Assembly (NCBI RefSeq): GCF_014698795.1
Contig: NZ_JACJTR010000055.1
Location: forward strand, 1 to 32,325
DNA: 32,325 nt
From: Nostoc sp. FACHB-892
Lineage (GTDB): Bacteria > Cyanobacteriota > Cyanobacteriia > Cyanobacteriales > Nostocaceae
Direction of reading: 5' to 3'
The translations under genes and the position numbers were made by a program. The notes under the pieces were generated by a model. It worked only from the letters and a program-made list of their open reading frames with translations. It was not told where the DNA came from and did no database searches. Shown here one piece after another: positions 8,815-16,014 of this stretch; position 1 is the first letter of the stretch, and every line of letters starts with the position of its first letter.

Positions 8815-9684
8815 ATGACATATCCCAAATACACACAGCAAGCCCTCTGCCGCTACACCCTCCCCCGCCTCAAAAGAATTGCCACCGAACTCGGCGTTAC
8901 ACCCACCGGGGACAAAAGAGGGGCTGAAACCTGGGTAAACGCAATCATCGCCCACCAATCCACCAAGCTTCAGAAAGTTGACAACCAAGCCCTCGCTCAA
9001 GCCGAACTCGACGACTACATCGCACACCAAGCCCAAGTCGTAGCTCCTGAACCCCTCACAATAGTCGAAATCTCGTTTGACCATCATGAATATTACGCTG
9101 GTGATGAACTGATAGCCAGCATCAGCCATGACGACAACCACTTAACGCAACGCTGGGTAGTAATGGTCAACAGTAAAGAAGTATTTCGTGCCAACACCCT
9201 AATGCGTTGCGATCGCTTCATCTGCACTCACTACAAAGATGGTTCATTACCTGTGCAGGAAGAAGCAACGGGGCAGGGAGCAGGGAGCAAGGGAGAAGAA
9301 ATTTCCCCCCTGCACCCCGCACCCTGCTCCTTGTCCTCTTCTACGACCGAAAACCAAATCATGGCGCATATCTTCAACGAGTGCCAGAATTATGGGTTTG
9401 AAGTTCTCGATGATGGCATTTACAACAACAAGGGCGTGAAACTGGGGCAAGTCGGATGCACTAACGGGAACTGGTGGGTGAAGAGGCGTTATTCAGTTCA
9501 GCAGCAGTATTCTAACTCGGTGCTTGATGCTGTGCGCTCATTGTCGATAGTGGATACGTCACTGGCTGAACCAGTTCACAAATACTTGCAATCCCGACCC
9601 TTAGAGCAACTGACTACTGAGGAATTACAGCAGCTTTTCAACCATGAAGTGCGATCGCAAGTTCAAGAATTAGTCACAGTGTAA
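8815..9684 (+). CDS. SAP-like N-terminal domain protein of the plasmid module
   Basis: 289 residues, function not recognised. Residues about 9-46 (YTLPRLKRIATELGVTPTGDKRG then a helix) match the helix-turn-helix layout of SAP-type DNA-binding domains. Residues about 80-140 form a beta-rich unit (VEISFDHHEYYAGDELI, RWVVMVNSKEVFR). About 185-240 is a second beta-rich stretch with NGNWWVKRRYSV, and the C-terminus is helical (LEQLTTEELQQLFNHEV). Residues about 152-172 are encoded by a G/C-rich inverted repeat and look like a late in-frame insertion between the two beta-rich parts. It is the first gene of the plus-strand series facing the XRE regulator and is followed by a good terminator. A DNA-binding accessory role in plasmid maintenance is inference. 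Confidence 0.75.
   Translation: MTYPKYTQQALCRYTLPRLKRIATELGVTPTGDKRGAETWVNAIIAHQSTKLQKVDNQALAQAELDDYIAHQAQVVAPEPLTIVEISFDHHEYYAGDELIASISHDDNHLTQRWVVMVNSKEVFRANTLMRCDRFICTHYKDGSLPVQEEATGQGAGSKGEEISPLHPAPCSLSSSTTENQIMAHIFNECQNYGFEVLDDGIYNNKGVKLGQVGCTNGNWWVKRRYSVQQQYSNSVLDAVRSLSIVDTSLAEPVHKYLQSRPLEQLTTEELQQLFNHEVRSQVQELVTV
9269..9333. repeat. G-rich/C-rich inverted repeat inserted in frame in the 8815 gene
   Basis: GGGGCAGGGAGCAGGGAGC, then a short AT stretch, then CCCCCCTGCACCCCGC and ACCCTGCTCC form a long imperfect hairpin. This GGGAGCAGGG/CCCTGCTCCC type of repeat is familiar from Nostoc intergenic regions. Here it adds about 21 residues (Q/G/S/P-rich) without breaking the frame. Confidence 0.7.
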
Positions 9685-9692
9685 AGCCTCAT

Positions 9693-9724
9693 GTGGGCAG
9701 CAGTGAAAATTGCTGCTCACTTTT
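9693..9724 (+). terminator. Rho-independent terminator after the 8815 gene
   Basis: A 10-bp stem (GTGGGCAGCA with TGCTGCTCAC, one G-U pair) around an 8-base loop is followed by TTTT. It starts 8 bases after the stop codon. Confidence 0.7.
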
Positions 9725-9809
9725 AGGTATTTTTTGGGCGTTCTTCTTCAAACACACCCAAACCTCAACTCTATTACTTGCTGAAAAACATATTAGTCAA
9801 GGAATCAGC

Positions 9810-10745
9810 ATGAGTTTATCTTTAAACCAAAGCGCTTTAATCGAGTCTCCATCTTTGAGGACATCTGCATTAGATGGGTTGGATGATTCTCGCTCTCAAC
9901 AAGTATTGAACAAAGCTAGAGCTATTGTGTTTGCTGTTTGGAATGGCGAGGGCTGGGCAACTGTTGAACAGTTAGCTCAGTACTTTTAATGTTCTATACA
10001 GGGGATTAAGCATATATACGAGAGAAACAGCAAAGAATTTCGGGCTAATGAAACCAGAAAACTTACTGGAAAGGACTTAGCTGATGTTCGCTCCAAACTG
10101 GAGCTAGCATCTCGAACAGCACAAGCTAGAGTATTTTCACCTTTGGGGACACTCCGCATTGCAATGCTACTAACTGAGTCTGAGATAGCAGCGCAAGTCA
10201 GAACCATCATTTTAGATTTGATTGTAGCTGTACCAAATATCACACCACCAGTCCAGCCCCCTGCACCAGCCCTCCCTCCAGTTGAGCAACGGCTAGATAC
10301 TTTTGTTAAAGCAATGAAGACTTTAGCCGAACTCACAGGTGGCAGACTCAACCCATACATGGAACAAAATTGCAAAGACTTCGCCGCCAATCTGATAGCT
10401 GACTACAACAGACAGTCCCTAACCAGCACACAAGAAAAGTGGCTTGGCGTGGTCAACTTTGCAGAAAGCGAACTTGGAAAGAAAGTTCCCCTGAGCGGCG
10501 CTCACTACCGGGGACACTTAGGTACATGGGTGAGAACATTTTACCCACAATTAGGCGATCGCCAAGAAACGCGATTGGTTAACGGTGTGCAACAGCCCAT
10601 CTATGTCTACGCTTGCCACGAGCCGACTGTTGCGGCTGGGTTGACCAAAGCTGTAGAAGAATTCTTCGCTCATCCCAGCCCTGGAGCAGCGTTAAGGCAG
10701 GCGGGGGCTTTCACTAGCAAAAAAGAACCAGCGCTGGCCAAATAG
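9810..10745 (+). pseudogene. Plasmid-type conserved gene with a single in-frame TAA at codon 60
   Basis: The frame starting at ATG 9810 (AAGGA upstream) reads about 59 residues to EQLAQYF, meets TAA at 9987-9989, and continues in the same frame with coding-like protein to 10745. After the stop come IKHIYERNSKEF, TGKDLADVRSKLELASRTAQARVFSPLGTLRIAMLLTES and further residues to LAK. Without the stop it would encode about 311 residues. I recall this arrangement (helical N-terminal domain, then KxLxDVRSxLxLASRTxQAxxxSPxxxLRxxMLLTES) as one continuous protein of unknown function in Nostoc plasmids. The stop is most simply one substitution (GAA to TAA) after YF. The second half has no in-frame ATG until MLLTES at 10164, inside the conserved block, so independent expression is doubtful. 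Suppression, recoding or sequencing error are alternatives. Confidence 0.75.
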
Positions 10746-11029
10746 AAAGCGAACGCTTCCACCACAGAAACGTTCGCTAATTTAAAGATGGAAGTTTTGC
10801 TAAAGCATCAAATATCACCAATAACATTAAAAGCTTCTCTTTCACGTAGTCAAGCAACTACCAAACTTCTGACATGATCCGTTACAAAGATGACTGCTCT
10901 AGCAAATAATACACATCTCAATAAAGTGTTGTAACTTCAAGGTTTCTAACAATCAAAATAAAAAGCGATTGCCGCTCAATAAGTAACAATCGCCACACAA
11001 AAATACTCCTTACTTTCAGGATAACGGAT
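10746..11029 (+). promoter_or_regulatory. Intergenic segment with two hairpins
   Basis: Directly after the stop, AGCGAACG (10748-10755) pairs with CGTTCGCT (10771-10778); it lacks a T-run, so it is only a possible terminator or processing hairpin. Near the next gene, GCGATTG (10965-10971) pairs with CAATCGC (10987-10993), 36 bases before the start, in a position like the leader hairpin at 8746-8791. No gene is visible between them. Confidence 0.45.
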
Positions 11030-11233
11030 ATGAAAGTCATCGTTACATTAGTTGAAAAAATCACATCATCAGCTCACATTGATATTCCCGATGGGTTATC
11101 AAACTCAGCAATTAAACAGCATATAACAGACCGCTATAACAATGGAGAAATGCAAGCAGATTTGAATATTTACCAAGTAGATTTTGAATCAATCAGCGCT
11201 CTTGTTGTCAAACAAACGGGAGAGAGTTTATGA
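11030..11233 (+). CDS. Small protein coupled to the adenine methyltransferase
   Basis: 67 residues, not recognised. It starts with a beta strand (MKVIVTLVEKI) and has a central helix (SNSAIKQHITDRYNNGEM) and a C-terminal strand (ISALVVKQTG), a compact alpha/beta shape. The length and layout resemble small plasmid proteins such as the DpnD/PcfM group, but this is only a resemblance. Its stop overlaps the start of the methyltransferase gene by four bases (ATGA), so the two are co-translated and probably act together. Confidence 0.65.
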   Translation: MKVIVTLVEKITSSAHIDIPDGLSNSAIKQHITDRYNNGEMQADLNIYQVDFESISALVVKQTGESL

Positions 11234-11916
11234 CTGTTGCACAACTACTGACACCACAACCATACTCTCCTAAATCTACAGTAGAAGCTGTTAGTAAGCA
11301 TCCATTGAACTTTTACGAGTCTCCTTCATGGTTTACTACGGAATTACTACGCCATGTGAGATTGTCTGGTGTCATTGGTGAGCCATGTGTTGGACATGGG
11401 GCGATCGCATCATTGCTATCGGTGTGGCCTTACACCAAGCAAATGTGGACAAACAATATTGATCCACATAAAGCGGCTGATTACCATCTGGATGCAACAT
11501 TATCCAAGTCATGGGATTCTTTGCCAGAGTGCGATTGGATCTGCACTAATCCACCATACTCGGAATTTGCTGCACTAATTATCAAAAATGCCTACCAAAA
11601 AGCGCGTATCGGTGTAGCCGCATTCCTTCTGACCAGCTTTCTCGAACCCTGTGATGACCGGGCTGATTTCTTACAGCAGCACCCGCCGTCACTTGTACTG
11701 ATTCTGCCTCGTTTTTGTTTTCGCAAGGACAAGAAAGGTAAACGCTGGGCGACAGATAATATCACCATCTCATGCTTTGTTTGGGATAAGCGCACTACAG
11801 AGCAACGAATTATTATCCGTCCAGCCAATCAAATTGTTGGCTTTTATAAGACACCAGATAAGGCAATTAGTAAAGAGTCGGCAATATCCATTGTGAATGA
11901 AATCGCACTTTGGTGA
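11230..11916 (+). CDS. Orphan N6-adenine-type DNA methyltransferase-like protein
   Basis: 228 residues. It has the two hallmarks of SAM-dependent amino-methyltransferases: motif I-like EPCVGHGAIA (51-60; the usual form is EPSxGxGxL) and catalytic motif IV NPPY (107-110) preceded by a strand (CDWICT). NIDPH (76-80) is the acidic motif-II position. After NPPY come a helix and LPRFCFRKD. The protein is short, with no obvious target-recognition domain and no restriction nuclease nearby, so it is an orphan modification enzyme of the plasmid/phage type. Modification of another substrate is possible. It is coupled upstream to the 67-residue gene and followed within 33 bases by the DUF5131 gene. Confidence 0.8.
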   Translation: MTVAQLLTPQPYSPKSTVEAVSKHPLNFYESPSWFTTELLRHVRLSGVIGEPCVGHGAIASLLSVWPYTKQMWTNNIDPHKAADYHLDATLSKSWDSLPECDWICTNPPYSEFAALIIKNAYQKARIGVAAFLLTSFLEPCDDRADFLQQHPPSLVLILPRFCFRKDKKGKRWATDNITISCFVWDKRTTEQRIIIRPANQIVGFYKTPDKAISKESAISIVNEIALW

Positions 11917-11948
11917 GATTAGTACCTACTACAAGAATTTTTTTAATT

Positions 11949-12875
11949 ATGTCAACAAACATTGAATGGGCAGATGAAACAATTAATCCGATTGTGGGAT
12001 GCTCTCGAATTTCGCCAGGTTGCCAAAAATGTTATGCAGCTACAGCAGCCGCATCCCCACGGCTTCAACAATTCCCCCAGTATCAAGTTGTTAGTATTTG
12101 GGATGGCACAGTTGAATTTGTCAAATCTCAACTTATTAAACCATTGTATTGGAAAAAGCCGAAGAGAATTTTTGTATGCTCAATGGCTGATTTGTTTCAC
12201 GCCAATGTCCCTGATGAATGGATTCATCAAGTAATGGCTGTTGCTGCTCTTTCACCTCAGCATACTTTTCAAATCTTGACTAAGCGACCAGAAAGAATGA
12301 ATGAGTACTTTAGTCAACAATCACTATGGGTCAAGTGGTATGAAGCAGCCAAGGAAAATTTCTGGGACGCTGTTAGTGAGAAATTTAGAGGATTAATTAA
12401 TCTCCAACAATATTTTATTGATCAACCATTCCCCCTACCAAATGTGTGGTTAGGAGCTTCCACTGAGAATCAACAGATGGCGAACGAACGCATTCCAATT
12501 CTCTTGCAAATTCCCTGTTCTCTTCGGTTTTTATCTTGTGAGCCACTGCTTGAAGAAATTGATTTGAGGCAAGGAGGAGCAATTCAAAAATTAATCAGTG
12601 ATTCTTACGAATGGGAATTAGTAAATGAAGATATCCAATGGATTGTTGTTGGTGGTGAATCTGGCCCCAATTCCAGACCATGCCACATCGAATGGCTCGA
12701 ATCAATTGTCCAACAATGCCAACAATCGAAAACTAGAGTATTCGTCAAACAGTTGGGGGCGAATGCGAGATTTGGGGGACAGCAATTTAAAACTCGTAAC
12801 AAGAAAGGGGGAGACATTGAAGAGTTTCCTGAACATCTCAGAATCAGGCAATTTCCTCTACCTATAAATGACTAA
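11949..12875 (+). CDS. Phage Gp37/Gp68-family protein (DUF5131)
   Basis: 308 residues from the ATG at 11949, which gives the family's usual N-terminus (MSTNIEWADETINPIVGCSRISPGCQ...); an upstream GTG at 11910 adds residues that do not fit. C18, C25 and C28 form a C-x6-C-x2-CY cluster like that of an iron-sulfur or radical-SAM-like enzyme. Further signatures are KRIFVCSMADLFH, ILTKRPERM, NVWLGASTEN, RFLSCEPLLEEID and WIVVGGESGPNSRP, all characteristic of Gp37/Gp68. The biochemical role is not established as far as I know; the cysteine cluster suggests radical chemistry on a nucleic acid or nucleotide, which is inference. It lies between a methyltransferase and the replication genes, a position seen in phages and plasmids. 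Confidence 0.88.
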   Translation: MSTNIEWADETINPIVGCSRISPGCQKCYAATAAASPRLQQFPQYQVVSIWDGTVEFVKSQLIKPLYWKKPKRIFVCSMADLFHANVPDEWIHQVMAVAALSPQHTFQILTKRPERMNEYFSQQSLWVKWYEAAKENFWDAVSEKFRGLINLQQYFIDQPFPLPNVWLGASTENQQMANERIPILLQIPCSLRFLSCEPLLEEIDLRQGGAIQKLISDSYEWELVNEDIQWIVVGGESGPNSRPCHIEWLESIVQQCQQSKTRVFVKQLGANARFGGQQFKTRNKKGGDIEEFPEHLRIRQFPLPIND

Positions 12876-12883
12876 AGCAAAAA

Positions 12884-12904
12884 CCCCGCAAGGAGTGTAC
12901 GGGG
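12884..12904 (+). other. Short GC hairpin after the DUF5131 gene
   Basis: CCCCG (12884-12888) pairs with CGGGG (12900-12904) nine bases after the stop, with no T-run. It could be a weak terminator or an mRNA-stabilising hairpin. Confidence 0.35.
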
Positions 12905-12946
12905 AGAAGATGGATTAATAAATTTTGAGGAATGGACATTATAACT

Positions 12947-12991
12947 ATGAGTCTAGCAGATAACTTGATTTTTGGAGGTCTGGAAAGATGA
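12947..12991 (+). CDS. Possible 14-residue leader peptide overlapping the putative initiator start
   Basis: ATG at 12947 opens MSLADNLIFGGLER and stops at TGA 12989-12991, overlapping the next start by four bases (ATGA). It has no convincing ribosome-binding site, and the GGAGG at 12976-12980 serves the downstream gene. It could be a coupling leader or chance. Confidence 0.25.
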   Translation: MSLADNLIFGGLER

Positions 12992-14439
12992 ATTGGCTAA
13001 CTGATCAAGATAGCTTTCTAGCCTGGGAAGCCCGTTCAAGAGACACAATTGAGGTCAAACGCTGTTACGTGGACGTGGCTGGTGGCGACTTAATCGCCGG
13101 AATTTTACTTAGTCAGATCATCTACTGGCATTTACCGGATCATGAAGGACAGCCCCGGCTCAAAATCGAGCGCGATGGTTCCAAATGGTTAGCTAAAAAG
13201 CGTGAGGATTGGTGGAAAGAGTGCAGAGTCACACCCAAACAATTCGATACAGGCATCAAACTGTTAGAGTCCAAAAATCTAATTGTGACTGCGCTTTACA
13301 AATTTGGTAACAGTCCAACTAAACATATCCGAATCGACTGGGAGAATTTTCTTGAACTACTAAATCTTGTAGTTCAAACTCCATCATTAGCTCCTGAACA
13401 TATCAAAACACAAGTAGCTTCTGGTTCTGACGAAAAGGTGAATTTCCGAAAAGGTGAAAATGGAATTGCCGAAAAAGTGAAAATAGAATTGCCGAAAAGG
13501 TTAAATTCCAATTGCCGAAAAGGTGAAAATGATCTAATAGATACAGAGATTACTTCAAAGATTACTTCAGAGATTACACACAATGCGCCCCTGGCTTCGC
13601 CACCCGCGCCCCCCACCCAAGAGTGTGTGTGTGAAAAAGAAGAACTTGATTTAACAACGGAAGGAATTGAACTCGAAGAACCAACCCCACAACAACCCAC
13701 TTCCTTGTCAAAAAATTCCGAGTCTTTGCAACAAACCGATAACCCCTCAAGAGGATCAACTATTGCGGGGGAGTCGTTCGACAAATCCGAACAATCGAAT
13801 AAGCTGCAACTAACCTGTCCCTACAAGACAGCCCGGAACGTGAAAGAACTGATCGATGCCTGGCTAACAGACCCGACTGCGATGAGTGATGATTGTGTGC
13901 CCCTGCTTGTTAGAGACTCAATCAAGTGGAATCGCTGGGTTTTACCTTGGCGCAATGGAGAGCGAAAGCTAAATAACCTCTACCAGAACTTCAACCCGAT
14001 AGTCGTGGACTTCCTGGCACAAGAATTAGCCACTAAATCGAAACGCTCCGCACGACAGGAAATAGATCATGCGATCGCAGTCATGAACACCTGGGAGAAA
14101 ACCAAGGGTGGGTGGACGAACCTGATGCAGCGCTATAACCAAGCATTGCAAATAAAAAAACAGCCCCTACCTCAACAGCACACTGCTTTGGCTCACAAAG
14201 CAAACAACGCCACTAGCACCACGCTTGAAGATGCGTTGGCACAAGACCAAATGCGCCGTACTCTTGAGCAATCAAAGCGAGTTCCATCCAATGAGTATCA
14301 ACATAGCCCACAAATGCTGGAGCTAAAAGCAAAACTTCAAGCCGCAGCCAACGCTCCAAAAGTTCCGAGCAACACCAGACCATCTTCCACGAATTTACGA
14401 GAAGTTGAAGCGCAGTTAAAATTAGCACTAAGAGCCTAA
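12988..14439 (+). CDS. Putative replication initiator / helicase loader-like protein
   Basis: 483 residues. Residues about 1-120 resemble the winged-helix N-terminal domain of phage and plasmid replisome organisers (VAGGDLIAGILLSQIIYWH, then WWKECRVTPKQFDTGIKLLESKNLIVTALYKF). The middle (about 130-280) is low-complexity and likely disordered. The C-terminal part (about 285-400) is helical with W/R-rich segments (NVKELIDAWLTDP, SIKWNRWVLPWRNGERKLNNLY), followed by a Q/A-rich tail. The closest functional analogy is the lambda O, SPP1 gp38 or DnaD-like class, because the next gene is DnaB and because an iteron-like array lies within the coding sequence at 13441-13532. Start: GGAGG ten bases upstream. 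The initiator role is inference from fold pattern and context; I recognise the family only as a cyanobacterial conserved hypothetical. Confidence 0.65.
   Translation: MNWLTDQDSFLAWEARSRDTIEVKRCYVDVAGGDLIAGILLSQIIYWHLPDHEGQPRLKIERDGSKWLAKKREDWWKECRVTPKQFDTGIKLLESKNLIVTALYKFGNSPTKHIRIDWENFLELLNLVVQTPSLAPEHIKTQVASGSDEKVNFRKGENGIAEKVKIELPKRLNSNCRKGENDLIDTEITSKITSEITHNAPLASPPAPPTQECVCEKEELDLTTEGIELEEPTPQQPTSLSKNSESLQQTDNPSRGSTIAGESFDKSEQSNKLQLTCPYKTARNVKELIDAWLTDPTAMSDDCVPLLVRDSIKWNRWVLPWRNGERKLNNLYQNFNPIVVDFLAQELATKSKRSARQEIDHAIAVMNTWEKTKGGWTNLMQRYNQALQIKKQPLPQQHTALAHKANNATSTTLEDALAQDQMRRTLEQSKRVPSNEYQHSPQMLELKAKLQAAANAPKVPSNTRPSSTNLREVEAQLKLALRA
13441..13532. repeat. Four tandem 23-bp repeats (iteron-like, candidate origin)
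   Basis: Units at 13441-13463, 13464-13486, 13487-13509 and 13510-13532 share the core CCGAAAAGGTGAAAAT, with one or a few changes each, after AATT(T/G). A fifth partial core lies at 13431-13443. The period of 23 is not a multiple of 3, so successive units are read in different frames (FRKGEN, IAEKVKI, LPKRLNS, CRKGEN). The repetition is therefore conserved as DNA, not as protein. Confidence 0.8.
13547..13582. repeat. Three tandem 12-bp AT-rich repeats next to the iteron-like array
   Basis: AGATTACTTCAA, AGATTACTTCAG and AGATTACACACA follow one another, 15 bases after the 23-bp repeats. They encode ITSK/ITSE/ITHN in phase. An AT-rich repeated block beside iterons is the usual place of an unwinding element. 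Confidence 0.6.
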
Positions 14440-14443
14440 TCTA

Positions 14444-14478
14444 GCAATTCGCAATTCGCAATTCGCAATTCGCAATTG
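14444..14478. repeat. STRR heptamer array GCAATTC, left arm
   Basis: Five head-to-tail 7-mers (four GCAATTC, last GCAATTG), beginning 4 bases after the stop of the putative initiator gene. Heptameric STRRs of this kind are a hallmark of heterocystous cyanobacteria. Confidence 0.85.
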
Positions 14479-14613
14479 TGAAAGCAATTTAATCATTCGG
14501 GATACAAGGCACAAATTTTAATTATGAAAGAAAACGAAACTCAACTTTATAGCAATTCGCTAAAAGAATGAAACAAATGCAAAACCTAAAAACCTTGCTA
14601 AATCTAAGTTTTT

Positions 14614-14640
14614 TAATTGCGAATTGCGAATTGCGAATTG
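14614..14640. repeat. STRR heptamer array GAATTGC, inverted right arm
   Basis: About three and a half units of GAATTGC, the reverse complement of the left arm 135 bases away. The array ends 9 bases before the dnaB start codon and contributes the first G of its ribosome-binding site (GGAGA). The two arms could pair in the transcript; nothing else is seen between them. Confidence 0.8.
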
Positions 14641-14649
14641 GAGATAATT

Positions 14650-15999
14650 ATGCACCCTAATCAAGACAACGTGGTTTCTTTCCATCCTGACAGGTCACTT
14701 GACAACTTACCTCCACAAAATATCGAAGCTGAAGAAGCGATTTTGGGCGGGATTATGCTCGACCCAGAAGCAATAACCAGAGTCAGCGATCGCTTGAGCG
14801 TTGAAGCCTTTTACATCAGTGCCCACTCATACATTTATCAAGCTGCCACAACGCTTCACGCTTTGTTTCAACCCACAGATTTACTAAGCGTCACCGCTTG
14901 GTTGGCTGACCACAATCTGCTCAATCGCGTTGGTGGCAGAAACAAGTTAGCGACTCTGGTAGACCGCACTGTATCAGCCGTCAACATCGATGCTTTGGCT
15001 GATTTGGTGATGGAGAAATACCGACGACGGCAGCTAATCAAAGTGGGCAATGAAATTGTCCAACTCGGTTACGAGACGCAAACTGAACTACCACTTGTCC
15101 TTGGGGAAGCTGAGGCGAAAGTTTTTGGCGTTACCCAAAATCAAAGCGATGAACGTTGCAAGGTTTTCTCAGCACAAGACATGGGCATTGAACTTTTTCA
15201 AAAGCTGGAGATGGGGAATATGGCAGGCGACAAAGTTGGTTGGTATGATGTCGAAAATATCACCGGGGGAATTTATCCAAGCAGCTTGGTTATAGTAGCA
15301 GCTGAGTCCCACATGGGCAAAACTCACTTCATGATTTCTTACGCTTACGAAATCATGACCAAACTTGGAAAGCCAGTTCTGTACGTTACTCCAGAAATGG
15401 ACAAGAATCAACTCAATGCCCGAATGCTAGCCCGAATCACAGGCGTAGATGCTTCTATGATTCAAACCAATACGCAATGCTATTGGGAGCAAATAGCACA
15501 AGGCATAGGACAGATGGTGGAACTGCCTTGGAAAGTCTATGAGCATTCCTCCCCTACAACCACAATGATTGCTTCTGCTGTGCGTCGTGCTATTGCCGAA
15601 TTTGGTGGTTCTATTGGTGCTGTGTTTATTGATTACTTGCAGCAGATTCCAGTAGAGTCCGGCGGGAACATGGCCTTTGAAGTCGGCAAGATTACCCGTC
15701 AGATTCGGGACATTGCCAAGTCTCACAAAATCCCTGTTTTCTTGGGTTGTCAAATCAATCGGGGCAATCAAACTACGGCTGATAAACGCCCGAACCGTCA
15801 TTTACTTCGCAACTCTGGCGAAATCTTTGAGGTTTGTGACCAGTTAATCATGCTTTACCGCGATGCTGTTTACACAAAAGACTCAAGCGATCGCACTATC
15901 GAGTTAATTGTTGAGAAAAACCGCCTTTACGGTAAGCTCGGCACTGCGACCATGTTGTGCGATTTATCCACATCAAAATTTTTGAACTTGGCGAGGTAA
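14650..15999 (+). CDS. dnaB: DnaB-type replicative helicase
   Basis: 449 residues, the usual DnaB length. The N-terminal primase-interaction domain (about 17-120) starts with LPPQNIEAEEAILGGIMLDPEAI, a signature of the family. The C-terminal RecA-like ATPase (about 175-449) has Walker A AAESHMGKT (K224; chromosomal DnaB usually has ARPSMGKT), Walker B VFIDYLQQI, a conserved Q-rich strand (FLGCQINRGNQ) and RHLLRNSGEIFEVCDQLIMLYR. The altered P-loop and the plasmid-like setting suggest an accessory, replicon-encoded helicase rather than the host copy. The ATG at 14650 is chosen because GGAGA precedes it by five bases; an upstream TTG would lie inside the STRR array. No intein is present. The preceding gene is the likely loader or initiator partner. 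Confidence 0.92.
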   Translation: MHPNQDNVVSFHPDRSLDNLPPQNIEAEEAILGGIMLDPEAITRVSDRLSVEAFYISAHSYIYQAATTLHALFQPTDLLSVTAWLADHNLLNRVGGRNKLATLVDRTVSAVNIDALADLVMEKYRRRQLIKVGNEIVQLGYETQTELPLVLGEAEAKVFGVTQNQSDERCKVFSAQDMGIELFQKLEMGNMAGDKVGWYDVENITGGIYPSSLVIVAAESHMGKTHFMISYAYEIMTKLGKPVLYVTPEMDKNQLNARMLARITGVDASMIQTNTQCYWEQIAQGIGQMVELPWKVYEHSSPTTTMIASAVRRAIAEFGGSIGAVFIDYLQQIPVESGGNMAFEVGKITRQIRDIAKSHKIPVFLGCQINRGNQTTADKRPNRHLLRNSGEIFEVCDQLIMLYRDAVYTKDSSDRTIELIVEKNRLYGKLGTATMLCDLSTSKFLNLAR

Positions 16000-16014
16000 A
16001 CGGGATGGAGCTAA

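Noticed and set aside
10143..10745. Independent gene starting at TTG 10143
   Set aside because: Family-like protein continues upstream in the same frame back to the TAA at 9987, so this is the distal part of the 9810 gene.
13431..13582. CRISPR array
   Set aside because: Units are directly adjacent 23-mers and 12-mers without spacers, inside an open coding frame; there are no cas genes.
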